The notes: generated by a model from the sequence alone, not told the origin. Positions 1 through 9,794 are shown, numbered from the stretch's first letter. The stretch: DNA of 64,000 nucleotides from a halophilic archaeon (GCA_003298465.1 QNGA01000016.1:9858-73857); one strand, 5' to 3'. Numbers and translations: made by a program.

Positions 1-306
1 GCCGCCGAGGGCCGCCACCGCCGTGTTCGCGAACAGCGGTTCGAACATGGCGGCCAGCGCGGGTTCGGCGACGATACCGACCGCGATACTCGACGCGGTG
101 ATTCCCACCTGGCAGGTCGTCAGGTAGATCTCCAGGTTCTGGGTCATCTCCCAGGCGCGCTCCAGCGAAGGGGAGTCGCCGACGAACTCCTCTTCGGTGA
201 ACTGGCGGGCGCGAGTCAGCGCGAACTCGATCGCCACGAAGAACGCGTTCGCCAGTATGAGGCCGATACCACCGAGTAATCGAATCCAAATCTCGATCGA
301 GTCCAT
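1..306 (-). CDS. CNNM-domain (CorC/TlyC-like) membrane protein, 3' part outside window
   Basis: Only the first 102 residues are visible; the gene runs off the left edge. The start is the ATG at 304-306. The protein opens with a hydrophobic stretch (about residues 8-27), then ALTRARQFTEEEF and the segment LTTCQVGITASSIAVG, which is the pattern of the CNNM (DUF21) transmembrane domain of hemolysin-like proteins. Relatives carry paired CBS domains and a CorC_HlyC domain behind it and act in divalent-cation homeostasis at the membrane; that part cannot be seen here. An A/T-rich box near 333-341 lies about 30 bases upstream, as expected for a leaderless haloarchaeal start. Confidence 0.85.
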   Translation of the reverse strand, partial: MDSIEIWIRLLGGIGLILANAFFVAIEFALTRARQFTEEEFVGDSPSLERAWEMTQNLEIYLTTCQVGITASSIAVGIVAEPALAAMFEPLFANTAVAALGG

Positions 307-457
307 CGTCCCGGCAGTGACCTTCGAGCGTCAAATTATTGGTGGTATATTACCGACGTGAGACGCATCGATTTCGTGATGCGCCCGTTTGGGTACCAGT
401 ACCACTGCGGTCGGCAGACGACGTTTATAATCGCCAGGACCGAGTACCGCTAGTCGA

Positions 458-1690
458 ATGGCTCGCGACGCTCCGAGGGTCGAGGACTTCTCGATGACGG
501 TAGTACAGCGTGATCGGGGCGTATTGGCTCTCATAATCTTCGTCGTCCTGTTCGCGCAAGTGCTGCTCTATCCCGGGGTTACGGATCTGGTCGCGACGCT
601 GGGTGCGACGACGGGACTCGACGCCAGCGCGTGGTTTCTCGCCGCGGAGTTCGTGGGCTTCGTTCTCTTCGCCGGCTTCTGGGGGGTGCTGAGCGACCGG
701 ACCGGCCGTCGCGTTCCGTTCATCGTCGTCGGAGCGATCGGCGGGGCCGCGGGCTACTTCGCTCTCGCGTCGCTGGGCCCGCGTCACCACGTCGGCTTCG
801 AGACGCTCCTCTTCCTGCGCTTCCTGCAGGGAGCGGCCACCATCGGTGCGTTCTCTCTCGCCATGACCATGCTGATGGACCTGGAGGGCGGCCACGGTCA
901 GAACATGGGGGCAGCGGGCATCGCTATCGGACTGGGAACTGCCCTCGGTGCGCCGCTCGGCGGTCTACTCTACGAGCGAGGGACCGTCGTCCCGCTCTGG
1001 GTGGCGGGCGGTGCCCTCCTGCTCGCTGGCGTGCTGGCGACGCGAGTCGTCGACCGGGCACCGTCCGAAGGACGTACGGGACTCCGCGAGGTCGTCCAGC
1101 GCCTCCGGACGACGCCGGCACTGGGCTTTCCCTACGCGTTCGGGTTCGTGGATCGACTCACGGCCGGCTTCTTCGCGCTCGTCGGCACGGTCTACTTCCG
1201 CGATACGTTCTCGCTCGACGCGGCGGGAGCCGGAATCATGCTCGGACTGTTCTTCGCCCCCTTCGCGCTCCTCCAGTACCCGCTGGGCGTTCTCTCCGAC
1301 CGGGTCGGTCGAAAGATCCCGGTGACGCTCGGCTCGCTCTGTTACGGGGCCGTCGTCGTCGCAGTGTATCTAGCGCCGACCGTCTGGCTCGCTGGCGGTG
1401 CGATGGTACTGCTGGGCGTGTTCGGTGCCCTCGTCTCGCCGGCGACGATGGCACTGGTTTCCGACCTCGCGAGCGACGCCAATCGGGGCGTCGCGATGGG
1501 CGGTTTCAACGTCTTCGGCAACCTCGGCTTCCTCGCCGGGTTCGTCGTCGGCAGCGTCGTCACCACCTCCTTCGGCTACGGTGCCGCGTTCGTGACGGCC
1601 GGAGTCCTCGAAGCCGGCATCGTCGTCGTGACGCTCCCGGCGTTCCTCCGGCTGGACCTCCCCCAGTCACCGACGTTCAGCGAGCGATGA
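458..1690 (+). CDS. MFS transporter, 12-TM drug/metabolite exporter type
   Basis: A 410-residue major facilitator superfamily protein of normal family length with about 12 hydrophobic segments. Both halves carry the loop 2-3 signature of the superfamily: GVLSDRTGRRVPF in the first half and GVLSDRVGRKIPV in the second. This points to proton-coupled exchange of a small molecule at the cytoplasmic membrane; the substrate cannot be read from sequence. A TATA-like TTTATAA at about 424-430 lies roughly 28-34 bases before the ATG at 458, so I chose that start over the in-frame ATG at 494. The gene is divergent from the CNNM gene and has no obvious operon partner. Confidence 0.9.
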   Translation: MARDAPRVEDFSMTVVQRDRGVLALIIFVVLFAQVLLYPGVTDLVATLGATTGLDASAWFLAAEFVGFVLFAGFWGVLSDRTGRRVPFIVVGAIGGAAGYFALASLGPRHHVGFETLLFLRFLQGAATIGAFSLAMTMLMDLEGGHGQNMGAAGIAIGLGTALGAPLGGLLYERGTVVPLWVAGGALLLAGVLATRVVDRAPSEGRTGLREVVQRLRTTPALGFPYAFGFVDRLTAGFFALVGTVYFRDTFSLDAAGAGIMLGLFFAPFALLQYPLGVLSDRVGRKIPVTLGSLCYGAVVVAVYLAPTVWLAGGAMVLLGVFGALVSPATMALVSDLASDANRGVAMGGFNVFGNLGFLAGFVVGSVVTTSFGYGAAFVTAGVLEAGIVVVTLPAFLRLDLPQSPTFSER

Positions 1691-1858
1691 GCAGCGCCGG
1701 AGAGAGACGGCTGCCGGCGGTTCCCCGACACCTGTTCGCCCGGCGGGAACGGGAGTCGATCGCTTCGCCGGACCGGCGTTCGGATGCCGCGACACGCGAG
1801 ACGACGATGACGGGAACCGGCCGAAGGGCATACGAGGGCGGCTCTGCTCACCCGAACC

Positions 1859-3622
1859 GTGGACGACATCCCTCGTCGCGAATTCGGTACGCTGCTCGCC
1901 GCTTCGCTGGGAATCACCGCCGGCTGTAGTAATCTCATGACCTCAACCCAACCGACGTCGAACGCCACGGAGAGTACGCCAGCAAACGAGCCGAACGGGG
2001 CGGGAAACATCACGGTCGTCACGACGACCGAAGAACTCCAGGCGGCTTTCGACGACCTTTCGCGGGGTGACACGATACGCATCACCGACGAGAACGCGCC
2101 CTATCGGACCACCAGTTGGCTCGATATCGACGTCGACGGCGTGACGGTCGTCGGTCCGGGGGTGCAGACGCTCGTCAAACCGGATACGCGGGCAAACGTC
2201 GGTGGAATCCGGATCGGTCACCACGAACGCTGCCGGGAGATCGACGTTCGCGGTGTCGGCTATCACGGCAATCGGGACAACCAAGGCAGTAGCGCCGAGC
2301 GACTCCACGGAATCAGCGTCCGGAACGCCGAGAACGTGACGATTACGCGGAATCAGATTCGGGAGACGCATCCGCGGAAACACGGCAACGGCGGGAGCGG
2401 CATCAGCGTCACGCCGCGCTGCTCGGACGTGCGCATCTTCAACAACCAGATTCACGAGTTCGGTGACCGGGGCATCCAGCTCGGTGGGAAACGGCTCATG
2501 GCGTTCGGGAACGTCGTCACGAACGGCCTCGACCGACCGATCGCCTGCGACCTCTGGTATCCCGACGGGAAGAACCGTACCGCACAGAGCGTCTCCATCT
2601 TCGGCAACCTCGTCGGTAACAGCGTCGAGGGGAGCCTCATCGGCGTCGCTCGGAACACCCCGACCGCCTCGAACAAGGGATACGTCAACGTCTTCGGCAA
2701 CGTCGGGTTCGGCTCGCACAAGTCGTTCTGTCACGTTCGGGGCCCCAAAGCGCTCCAGAACATCAGCATCCAGAACAACGTGAGCCTGCAGAAGACCGCC
2801 GGACTGCACACCGAGCAGACGACCGAGTTCGCGGGCATCGCCGTCGACGTCGCGAAGGGACGGAACCTCGCCATCAGGAACAACGAACTCTACGATTACA
2901 GCGGCCACGGCATCCACATCGACAGCGACGTCGAAGACGTCACCGTCCAGCAGAACAGCGTCATCAGGCCGGGACTAACGGGTATCCGGCTCGTCGACGC
3001 GACCAACGGATTGGTCGACGGCAACCTCGTAACGGAGCCGAGCGAGGCCGGGATTCGTCTCAAGCAAACGGCCAATCTCGCTCTCAGAGGAAACTACGTC
3101 GAACGGGCGGGGACGTACGGAATCGAAACGAGCGGCGCACGATCCAGTGGGTCGGGCAACGACGTCGCGATCAACTACGTCGTGGCTAACGACCGGCGAT
3201 CCGATGGGAATCTCCCCGCGATTCTCGTGCGCGACGTCGGGACGCGCGTGCGGGGCAACACGGTCCGGGGAACCGCGGGGCCAGCGATCGCCGAGGCCGA
3301 CGGCGCAGCGAGGAACCTCTACGAGAACAACTGGGCGGACGACACCGAGCCCTGGCAGATATCGGCTCCCTCCTCGCAGGTACGGAACCACACGCCGGCA
3401 CTGGGGGTTCATCGAAATCTCTCGCCTCCCTCCGGTAGTAACGAGATCGCCGTCGAGTTCGACAAGCCGTACGCTCGCTCACCGCGACTCGCGTTCGGAC
3501 GCGGCCGGACGGCGGTGCAGGACGTCGCGTACGAAACCGACTCCGGCGGGAACTACGTCGGTGCGACGATAACCACCGAGGGAAGCGACCCGACGCTCGA
3601 CGTCTTCGTGGACGCCACCTGA
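1859..3622 (+). CDS. Tat-exported lipoprotein with right-handed parallel beta-helix
   Basis: 587 residues starting at a GTG. The N-terminus has a twin-arginine motif (R6-R7-E-F), a short hydrophobic core and a lipobox TAGC with the candidate lipidated cysteine at residue 23, so the protein should be exported folded by Tat and anchored to the outer face of the membrane. From about residue 45 to 500 it is built of short repeats rich in N, G and V (for example IRNNELYDYSG, VRGNTVRGT, LRGNYVERAG), typical of PbH1 right-handed beta-helix (pectate-lyase-like) proteins. Such folds usually bind or cleave polysaccharide; no catalytic residues can be assigned with confidence. It appears monocistronic. 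Confidence 0.85.
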   Translation: MDDIPRREFGTLLAASLGITAGCSNLMTSTQPTSNATESTPANEPNGAGNITVVTTTEELQAAFDDLSRGDTIRITDENAPYRTTSWLDIDVDGVTVVGPGVQTLVKPDTRANVGGIRIGHHERCREIDVRGVGYHGNRDNQGSSAERLHGISVRNAENVTITRNQIRETHPRKHGNGGSGISVTPRCSDVRIFNNQIHEFGDRGIQLGGKRLMAFGNVVTNGLDRPIACDLWYPDGKNRTAQSVSIFGNLVGNSVEGSLIGVARNTPTASNKGYVNVFGNVGFGSHKSFCHVRGPKALQNISIQNNVSLQKTAGLHTEQTTEFAGIAVDVAKGRNLAIRNNELYDYSGHGIHIDSDVEDVTVQQNSVIRPGLTGIRLVDATNGLVDGNLVTEPSEAGIRLKQTANLALRGNYVERAGTYGIETSGARSSGSGNDVAINYVVANDRRSDGNLPAILVRDVGTRVRGNTVRGTAGPAIAEADGAARNLYENNWADDTEPWQISAPSSQVRNHTPALGVHRNLSPPSGSNEIAVEFDKPYARSPRLAFGRGRTAVQDVAYETDSGGNYVGATITTEGSDPTLDVFVDAT

Positions 3623-3739
3623 CGAACTCGCTTCACGGCGGCGGGCGTTGTAACGCCGAACGACTTCGACTGCCGAGTCCCGTACTCGGTTCTGTTATTC
3701 AGGCGCGTTCGAGGTGAAAAATATCAGGGTTCGCGCGTA

Positions 3740-4948
3740 CTACTCGGGAAGGAAGCTGTCACGTCCATCGTGGAGCACGCTGTCGATTCTATCGGCGTGC
3801 TGGACCAGGATCGTTCCGAGAATGCTCATCACCAAGACGTAACCGACGGCGAACGCCGGAATCACCGACCGGAGCGTCTCCGTTCCCGACCCGGCAGCCA
3901 ACGCCGCGATGACGAGCGAGAACTCCCCTCGCGGGACCAGGCCGAGTCCGACGCGGAGCGACCGCGTCCCGTCGAGGTCGTACACTCGACCGGAGAGTGT
4001 ACCGCTCGCGACCTTCCCGACGGTCGTCAGGACGACGGCACCCGCGAGCAAGGGCACGACGTCACCGAGCACCGTCACGTCGGTCGTCAATCCGATCGCG
4101 AAGAAGAACACTGCAGCGAAGAAGTCCCGTGTCGGAGCGACGACGTCCTCTATGCGTCCGGTGTGGTCGGTGTTGCTGAACGCCGTCCCGACGAAGAACG
4201 CTGCGACGGCTTCGCTCAACCCGACAGCCAGTGCGACGCCGGCGACGAGCGTCGTCGTTCCGAGGATGCGAAGCAGGAAGAGTTCGTCCGACGGGACGTC
4301 GAACGCTCGCTCCACCGTCTCGGCTCCGTACCACGCAACGATCGTCAGGATGCCGAGGAAGCCGAACGCCGTGCCGACGGCGGTCAACGCACCCACGACG
4401 GAACCGCCGCCGAGGACCACCGCGGACAACAACGCGAGATATATCGCGATGAGGATGTCCTCGAACACTAACGTCCCGAGTATCGGACTGCTCTCCGGGT
4501 TCGCGATCCAGCCGTTCTCCGTCAGCGACTTCGTGATGACGGCGCTCGAGGAGATGTACACGATTCCCGCGACGAACGACGTCTCGACTATCGAGAACCC
4601 GAACGCGAGGCCGAGAGCGATTCCCAACCCGAAGTTGACGAGAAAGTCGACGGTCCCGGCCTTCACGATTCGCGTTCGGTCGTTCAGGAGTTGCGAGATG
4701 CTGAACTCGAGGCCGAGAAAGAAAAGCAGGAAGACGATACCGAGTTCGGAGAGGACGTCGATGAACTCGCGATCCTCGACGAGCGTGAGCGATATCCCGG
4801 CGACTGACGACGGTTCGTTCGGACCGATGAGGATGCCGACGAGTATGTAGGCGGGGATGACGGAGAGACCGATTCGGTTGGCCAACGTGCCGGCGATGGC
4901 GATACCGGTGAGCGCGATTCCGACTTCGAGCAACAACACCTCCGCCAT
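3740..4948 (-). CDS. Cation:proton antiporter (CPA2, KhtU/KefB-like)
   Basis: 402 residues, almost entirely hydrophobic, with about 12 predicted membrane segments. The sequence LFLLFFLGLEFS near residue 75 and VPRGEFSLVIAAL near the C-terminus are typical of the CPA2 Na+/H+ or K+/H+ exchanger domain. No RCK domain is fused to the C-terminus; instead the TrkA-C protein encoded immediately upstream on the same strand (2-base gap) is the likely regulatory subunit, as in bacterial KhtT-KhtU. The pair would export K+ (or Na+) in exchange for protons under ligand control. Confidence 0.92.
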   Translation of the reverse strand: MAEVLLLEVGIALTGIAIAGTLANRIGLSVIPAYILVGILIGPNEPSSVAGISLTLVEDREFIDVLSELGIVFLLFFLGLEFSISQLLNDRTRIVKAGTVDFLVNFGLGIALGLAFGFSIVETSFVAGIVYISSSAVITKSLTENGWIANPESSPILGTLVFEDILIAIYLALLSAVVLGGGSVVGALTAVGTAFGFLGILTIVAWYGAETVERAFDVPSDELFLLRILGTTTLVAGVALAVGLSEAVAAFFVGTAFSNTDHTGRIEDVVAPTRDFFAAVFFFAIGLTTDVTVLGDVVPLLAGAVVLTTVGKVASGTLSGRVYDLDGTRSLRVGLGLVPRGEFSLVIAALAAGSGTETLRSVIPAFAVGYVLVMSILGTILVQHADRIDSVLHDGRDSFLPE

Positions 4949-4950
4949 TC

Positions 4951-5448
4951 TCAGGCGTCTTGGTCGTCGACTCGTTCGGCGAGATCGGAGAACGCCTGCT
5001 GTTCGTCCCGCATCCCGAGCGTAACGAGAACGTCGTCCGCTCGGATGACCGTGTCCGGTTGTGGATTACCGATGGTCTCGTCGCCGCGTTGAATCGCGAG
5101 GACGGACACGCCGGTTCGCTCGCGGATGTTCGCCGCCTGGAGTGATTGCCCGACTAACGTCGACGCAGGGTCGATCTCGACCCACTCGATAATCGCTTCC
5201 CCCATGGGAACCTGAATCTCGTCCATCTCGACGGGCTGGAAGTACGCACCTTCGAGAATCGACCCTAGCTGACGGGCTCGTTTCCCGGGAAGGGCGAACA
5301 GCTTCTGGCTGTCCGCGTTCTCCTCCGGACGGAGATAGACCTCGCGTTTACCATCGTGATGGAGAATGACGATCAACCGCGAGTCTCCATCGAGTTCGAG
5401 TTCGAACTTGTGCCCGACTCCCGGAACCTCCGTCTCGTAAATCGTCAT
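4951..5448 (-). CDS. TrkA-C domain regulatory subunit of cation:proton antiporter (KhtT-like)
   Basis: 165 residues from the ATG at 5446-5448. The open frame extends further upstream, but that extension is Arg/Ser-rich and the A/T box TTTATCG about 25-30 bases above 5448 supports this start. Residues about 1-75 are the KhtT-type N-terminal domain (YETEVPGVGHKFELEL); residues about 80-160 form a TrkA_C/RCK_C ligand-binding domain (VEIDPASTLVGQSLQAANIRE, ADDVLVTLG). It is co-transcribed with the antiporter that starts 2 bases after its stop, and presumably gates it in response to a nucleotide or pH signal. Confidence 0.9.
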   Translation of the reverse strand: MTIYETEVPGVGHKFELELDGDSRLIVILHHDGKREVYLRPEENADSQKLFALPGKRARQLGSILEGAYFQPVEMDEIQVPMGEAIIEWVEIDPASTLVGQSLQAANIRERTGVSVLAIQRGDETIGNPQPDTVIRADDVLVTLGMRDEQQAFSDLAERVDDQDA

Positions 5449-5617
5449 AGAAAATACAGCGAGCCGAAAAACGATAAACGTCATGTGTTCGCGCGACCGC
5501 TCGCCCGACGTCCCCCCGCGTACCCGACGTTTTCGCTGCGAACCGCGGTTCCGCTCCTGACTTCGAAGTTCGGAGACCGATTCTCGACGAGGGCGATTTA
5601 AGTCCGACCGCGCCGAC

Positions 5618-5908
5618 ATGGTAGTGATGAGCTTCGAGACTATCTCCCTACGTCTCGAGAAAGCAGACGTCCACCGGATCATCACCGAGGACGTAGAGGG
5701 GCTTCGTTCGAAGAGAGTCGACGATTCCATCGAATATCGGGGTAACGATGGAATGCTTCTCGCCGTTCTCTCCGATATCGATTCCAACGACGGTGCGGAG
5801 TCGACGTTGCGATATCAGACGTCTATACTTACGCCGCCGCTCGCTCACGGACGGACCAAAGCACGCGAAATCCGCGACGCCGTTGCCGAGTACAGAAAAT
5901 CTCGGTAG
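5618..5908 (+). CDS. Hypothetical haloarchaeal protein, 96 aa
   Basis: Codes for 96 residues of mixed, acidic composition without membrane segments or recognisable motif. A second in-frame ATG at 5627 (MSFETISLRLEK) lies about 30 bases below a TTTAAG box at 5596-5601, so translation may well start there and give 93 residues. Codon use matches neighbouring real genes, which is why I keep it. It is divergent from the antiporter pair and convergent with the CBS gene. Function unknown. Confidence 0.65.
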   Translation: MVVMSFETISLRLEKADVHRIITEDVEGLRSKRVDDSIEYRGNDGMLLAVLSDIDSNDGAESTLRYQTSILTPPLAHGRTKAREIRDAVAEYRKSR

Positions 5909-6020
5909 AACGTAACCGTAGCTGTCGCTTTCCTCTCGAAGAGCCTTCGACCGCCACGATACAAGTGGCTGACGAACGCCCTGTACACGAAGGCCCTACC
6001 CCGAAAGGGCGAGTTGCTCC

Positions 6021-6038
6021 CGAGGACCCTGGTCCTCG
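6021..6038. repeat. 8-bp inverted repeat between convergent genes
   Basis: CGAGGACC-CT-GGTCCTCG is a perfect inverted repeat in the gap between the hypothetical gene ending at 5908 and the CBS gene ending at 6088. Its place between two convergent genes fits a transcript-end hairpin, but there is no T-run directly after it on either strand. A shorter GCCCT/AGGGC pair lies just upstream (about 5993-6010). Confidence 0.45.
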
Positions 6039-6087
6039 AAATCAGAAGACAAGCTAACACACACCTCGATGAGGCGTATCGCCGAAT

Positions 6088-6513
6088 TCAGGGACTGTAC
6101 TTGGGCGATTGTACCTCGACCGTGTCTGCGACGTTATCCAATTGTTCCCCGATCGTCGCATAGAGATCGTCTAACGTCACGATCCCCGTCAGTTTGTCAT
6201 CGTCGTCGACGACGGGGATCCGGCGAACGTTGTGCTCACCGATCGTCCGGGAAATCTCGATCGCTTCTTCGTCTTCGTGAAGCGTCACTGGGTCCTCGGT
6301 CATGACCGACTGTACTGATTTGTCCCCGACGTCTCCTCCCTCGTTGACGGCTAACGCCACGTCTCTGTCCGTGACGATGCCGACCGGCTCGTCATCTTCG
6401 ACGACGACGATTGCCCCGACGTTCTCCGAACGGAGTCTGTCGACGATGTCACTCACCTGCGTGTCCGGCTCTGCCGTTACTACGTTCTCGGGTCCGAGGT
6501 CACCTACAGGCAT
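6088..6513 (-). CDS. Two-CBS-domain protein
   Basis: 141 residues from the ATG at 6511-6513, chosen over an upstream in-frame start because the family begins MPVGDL and an A/T box (atctttac, complement of about 6541-6550) lies at the correct distance. Two CBS motifs follow: residues about 7-62 (VGAIVVVEDDEPVGIVTDRD) and 71-130 (VRRIPVVDDDDKLTGIVTLDD). Such stand-alone Bateman modules bind adenine nucleotides and act as energy or redox sensors for partner proteins. No partner is adjacent, so the target is unknown. Confidence 0.9.
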   Translation of the reverse strand: MPVGDLGPENVVTAEPDTQVSDIVDRLRSENVGAIVVVEDDEPVGIVTDRDVALAVNEGGDVGDKSVQSVMTEDPVTLHEDEEAIEISRTIGEHNVRRIPVVDDDDKLTGIVTLDDLYATIGEQLDNVADTVEVQSPKYSP

Positions 6514-6949
6514 GACACGAGAAGCCACGCCACGAGCAGGGGTAAAGATTTTGACCACCCGTATCGGTCGTGACGTATAATATTCGTCATGTGGGAGCGT
6601 GTGCCTTTATCGGCTCCGAACGTTCCCGTCCGGAATCGGCGTCCGTCCAAGCGAAAGGCGGGCGTCGTCCGCAAAACCCCTGGTTAGCAACGACCCCTCG
6701 GTCCCGGCGCAACTCGTCCCGACGCTCGTCCGGAACGAACGAGTCGAGGTAGCGGTTCTCGGTTCTGTTCCAAAACCGTGCCGAGGGAACCTTCGAACGT
6801 CGCTTGCGCGAGGAGAGACGAGTCGGGATTCGTCGAGACTCGTCCGCTTGCATCGTCGACGTTCCGCCGACCCGGTGGGGTTGGAGCCAGCACCGGTGAG
6901 TGTTGTTCAGAGAGGCACGCTTATACGAGGTCTGGCCAAACGAGGGAGC
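6514..6949. other. Intergenic gap, 436 bp
   Basis: Between the divergent CBS and ThuA genes. It contains the promoter elements of both. At 6919-6926 CTTATACG is the TATA element of the ThuA gene. The remaining open frames are Arg/Ser-rich and look non-coding. Confidence 0.6.
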
Positions 6950-7702
6950 ATGTCGAACGACGCTCGCGTCACCGTCTGGAACGAGTACGTCCACGAGCAG
7001 GAGAACGAGACGGTCGCCGAGATATACCCCGACGGTATTCACGCCGTCGTCGCCGATGCGCTCCGCGAGGGCGGGTTCGACGTCGAGACCGCAACGTTAC
7101 ACGAGCCCGAACACGGACTCTCAGAGGAGGTCCTCGACGAGACCGACGTCCTCACGTGGTGGGGGCACGCCGCCCACGACGAGGTCGACGACGCGATCGT
7201 CGAGCGGGTGAAGGCCCGCGTCCTCGATGGAATGGGCCTCGTCGTGATGCACTCCGGACACTTCTCCAAGATATTTCGTGAACTGATGGGGACTAGCTGT
7301 GCGTTGAAGTGGCGTGAAGCCGCCGAGACCGAGCGGCTCTGGGTGACGAACCCCGCCCACCCCATTGCCGACGGCATCGACGAGTACTTCGAAGTTCCCG
7401 ACGCAGAGATGTACGGCGAGCACTTCGACATTCCCGAACCCGACTCGCTCGTCTTCACCTCCTGGTTCGAGGGAGGCGAGGTGTTCCGGTCGGGATGTTG
7501 CTACTTTCGCGGCGAGGGTCGAATCTTCTACTTCCGACCAGGTCACGAAGCGTATCCCGTCTATCATCAAGACGAGATCCGACAGGTGCTCCGCAACGCC
7601 TGCGAGTGGGCCACGCCGAACGAGGACGGACCAACGGTCGTCCGCGGGAACCACACCGCTATCGAGGACATCGACGCTTCGGACGACCGGACAGTCCACT
7701 GA
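6950..7702 (+). CDS. ThuA-domain protein (trehalose-utilisation type)
   Basis: 250 residues. The ATG at 6950 sits about 27 bases below the TATA element CTTATACG, so the start is probably leaderless although the frame is open far upstream. The protein matches the ThuA/glutamine-amidotransferase-like family: [12 protein letters not shown] (about residues 66-77), a [14 protein letters not shown] stretch, and C-terminal [13 protein letters not shown]. ThuA homologues occur in sugar-utilisation clusters and appear to act on trehalose-derived sugars, but the exact reaction is unsettled. No sugar genes flank it here. Confidence 0.88.
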   Translation: MSNDARVTVWNEYVHEQENETVAEIYPDGIHAVVADALREGGFDVETATLHEPEHGLSEEVLDETDVLTWWGHAAHDEVDDAIVERVKARVLDGMGLVVMHSGHFSKIFRELMGTSCALKWREAAETERLWVTNPAHPIADGIDEYFEVPDAEMYGEHFDIPEPDSLVFTSWFEGGEVFRSGCCYFRGEGRIFYFRPGHEAYPVYHQDEIRQVLRNACEWATPNEDGPTVVRGNHTAIEDIDASDDRTVH

Positions 7703-7944
7703 CCCGGTCGTCGACGAAAGCTGTCTCCCCGTCTTCCGACGCTCCCGGCGGACGGGAAACCGAAAGCGGCCAGCAATACCGGACATCGCCTCGGCAGCGA
7801 TCGGAACGGTCAGCGTCCGGAGTCCCCGTTTCGTACACGTGCGTCGGGGTCGAATCCCTGCTCCGCAGACACGGGTTCGCCGTACTACTGTCTGAGAATC
7901 CCACAACTACTATACCGTCCGGAAGGATACCTCTCACACCTCCC

Positions 7945-8610
7945 ATGGAGCAGGAATTAGGTCCTCTCGCTCGAGAACTGTCGTTGCCGTATTACGAAGA
8001 TGCCCTCCCGGCCCACGACAGGTTCCACGCCAATCGAGTCCGGAATCTGTCGCTTCGTCTGGCAGACGAGTGTGGGAGAACCGTCGATAGAGACGTTCTT
8101 TCCGCAGCGGCGTGGCTACACGACATCGGTCGGCCACGAGAGAGATCGGGGGAGATCGAAAATCACGACGAGTGGGCCACGGGAGAGGCAGAGGATCTTC
8201 TCGCGACCGAAGCGGTGACACCCGACCAAATCGATGAGGTCAAACACTGCATCCGAACGCACAGTATTCGGTCCAGCTCCCCGGAGCCGGAGACGCCCGA
8301 GGCCCAATTACTCTTCGACGCGGATAAGCTGGAAGCCACTGGAGCCCGCGGTATCGTTCGTCTGGCCTGTATCGTCGGCGAGAGATCGGGGAGGGCGGGC
8401 GAGAAATACGCAGTAATCGACGATTCGTCAGCTTCCGGAACGGCTCCATCGGACCGACCAGACATCACTCTCCTTCGGGATTGGGCCAGAGAGCGGCTGG
8501 ACATGCTGTACACGTCACCCGGACGTCGCCTCGGAGAGTCCCGATGGAGTTTCATGGACGAGTTCTTCGCGCAGTTCGACAGTGAAATAGGGGTCGGAGG
8601 GGAGGGATAA
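7945..8610 (+). CDS. HD-domain metal-dependent phosphohydrolase
   Basis: 221 residues. The start at 7945 follows CTACTATACC by about 30 bases. The HD superfamily motifs are complete: an N-terminal His region (AHDRFHANRV, residues 24-33), the HD doublet in WLHDIG (59-60), a His in IRTHSIRS and the distal Asp in FDADKLEATG. Members hydrolyse phosphate esters, often nucleotides or cyclic nucleotides, using a divalent metal in the cytoplasm. The substrate cannot be inferred. Monocistronic. Confidence 0.9.
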   Translation: MEQELGPLARELSLPYYEDALPAHDRFHANRVRNLSLRLADECGRTVDRDVLSAAAWLHDIGRPRERSGEIENHDEWATGEAEDLLATEAVTPDQIDEVKHCIRTHSIRSSSPEPETPEAQLLFDADKLEATGARGIVRLACIVGERSGRAGEKYAVIDDSSASGTAPSDRPDITLLRDWARERLDMLYTSPGRRLGESRWSFMDEFFAQFDSEIGVGGEG

Positions 8611-8949
8611 CACGTCTCGGCTGCTCTGTTTCGTTCCTGAGAGACGAACCGTCGTGGGAATCGCTAGTGCAGTTCTCCCGGACAGACGGAGGGCACAGTC
8701 AGGACCGTGGACGATGCAGGCGAGCGTGGGGTCCCGGAACTGCTTCCACCACCGCCGTGACCGTACACGCGCACCGTCGTTCGCTTGCGGTTGGAACTGG
8801 CTCCCACCGTTGGCGAACCAGCCGTCCGATCCGTCTCACGGACTACGCGACTGCGTCGCCGGAGTAGCCGAGAGCCCTCGTCCCACGGTAGAAACCGCAC
8901 GTAATCGTCTGGCAGAAGCGTTTCGCCCCCTCGGCCGTTCCGGACCCCT
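8611..8949. other. Intergenic gap, 339 bp
   Basis: Between two convergent genes. I see no coding-like frame, no hairpin with a clear T-tract and no repeat in it. Confidence 0.5.
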
Positions 8950-9750
8950 CTATCGACCCTCTTCCAGGGTTCCCGGATCGAGCGGGTTCGCGGCGTCCCG
9001 GTACCGCGCGACGGTCTCGTCGGCCCACCGTTGGACGGCCGGATCATCGGTGTCGAGCGACGCCTGGAGAACGCCGTTCTCGTCGCGCAGCAGGAGGTGG
9101 ACGACGTCGTCGGCGACGGTCACCGCGAGCGGAATCTCCTCCTCGCAGATCCGTACTTCCGCGTCGTCGGTCTGGAGCAGTGAGGCGAGTCGACGACGGA
9201 GTCTGGAGTCCTCGGCGAGTGCGTCGAGGACGTTCCGGGAGAAGACGCCCTGGAAGGTCTGCTCGCCGGCGGTCGTTCGCTCTTCGACGACGGTGAGACT
9301 CTGTACGTTGAACGCGTGGGAGAACACGCGGACGTCGTCGGCGTCGCGGATGAGATCGAGGACGCGCTGCACCGGAGCGTTCGGCCGCGTCTGGCTCGGC
9401 ACCGTGATGGTCGCGGCTGCGAGATGCCGGAGGTCGAAATCCAGCGCGTCGGCCGGCAGATACTCCACGACATCCCGGAGTTTCGCTTCGACTTCGAAGA
9501 TGTCGAGCATCTCCGCGAATCCGTCCGCGACGAGCGCACCCGTCGGCGTCGCGACGTACTCGCCGTCGTTCCGTTCGATCCAGGAACGCTCCTCGAAGTC
9601 GTGGAGGATGCGACCGATCGTCGCTTGCGAGGCGTCGGTGGCGTCTGCGAGTTCGCGACGCGTCCGTGCGTCCTCCGAGAGGACCGTGAGTACCGTGACC
9701 CGATTGGGTGAGAGTGCGAGAAACTCGATGTCCGACAGTTCCTCTTCCAT
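8950..9750 (-). CDS. Winged-helix regulator with FilR1-like ligand domain
   Basis: 266 residues from the ATG at 9748-9750. Residues about 1-75 form a MarR-like winged helix (LALSPNRVTVLTVLSEDA, ELADATDASQATIGRILHDF). The rest (VFSHAFNVQSLTVVEERT, LAVTVADDVVHLLLRDENGV) resembles the middle and C-terminal domain of the large family of haloarchaeal regulators related to FilR1, which sense a small molecule and repress or activate a neighbour. It is transcribed away from the DMT exporter gene, so that exporter is the first candidate target; a 9-bp inverted repeat lies between the two starts. Confidence 0.85.
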   Translation of the reverse strand: MEEELSDIEFLALSPNRVTVLTVLSEDARTRRELADATDASQATIGRILHDFEERSWIERNDGEYVATPTGALVADGFAEMLDIFEVEAKLRDVVEYLPADALDFDLRHLAAATITVPSQTRPNAPVQRVLDLIRDADDVRVFSHAFNVQSLTVVEERTTAGEQTFQGVFSRNVLDALAEDSRLRRRLASLLQTDDAEVRICEEEIPLAVTVADDVVHLLLRDENGVLQASLDTDDPAVQRWADETVARYRDAANPLDPGTLEEGR

Positions 9751-9794
9751 GTCGGTCCTGGTCGCCGACGAGGGAAACCGTTTTCGCACGTTAA

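Noticed and set aside
631..1929. A 432-codon + strand open frame
   Set aside because: It overlaps the MFS gene in another frame and its product is Arg/Ser/Pro-rich, the usual shadow of a high-GC gene.
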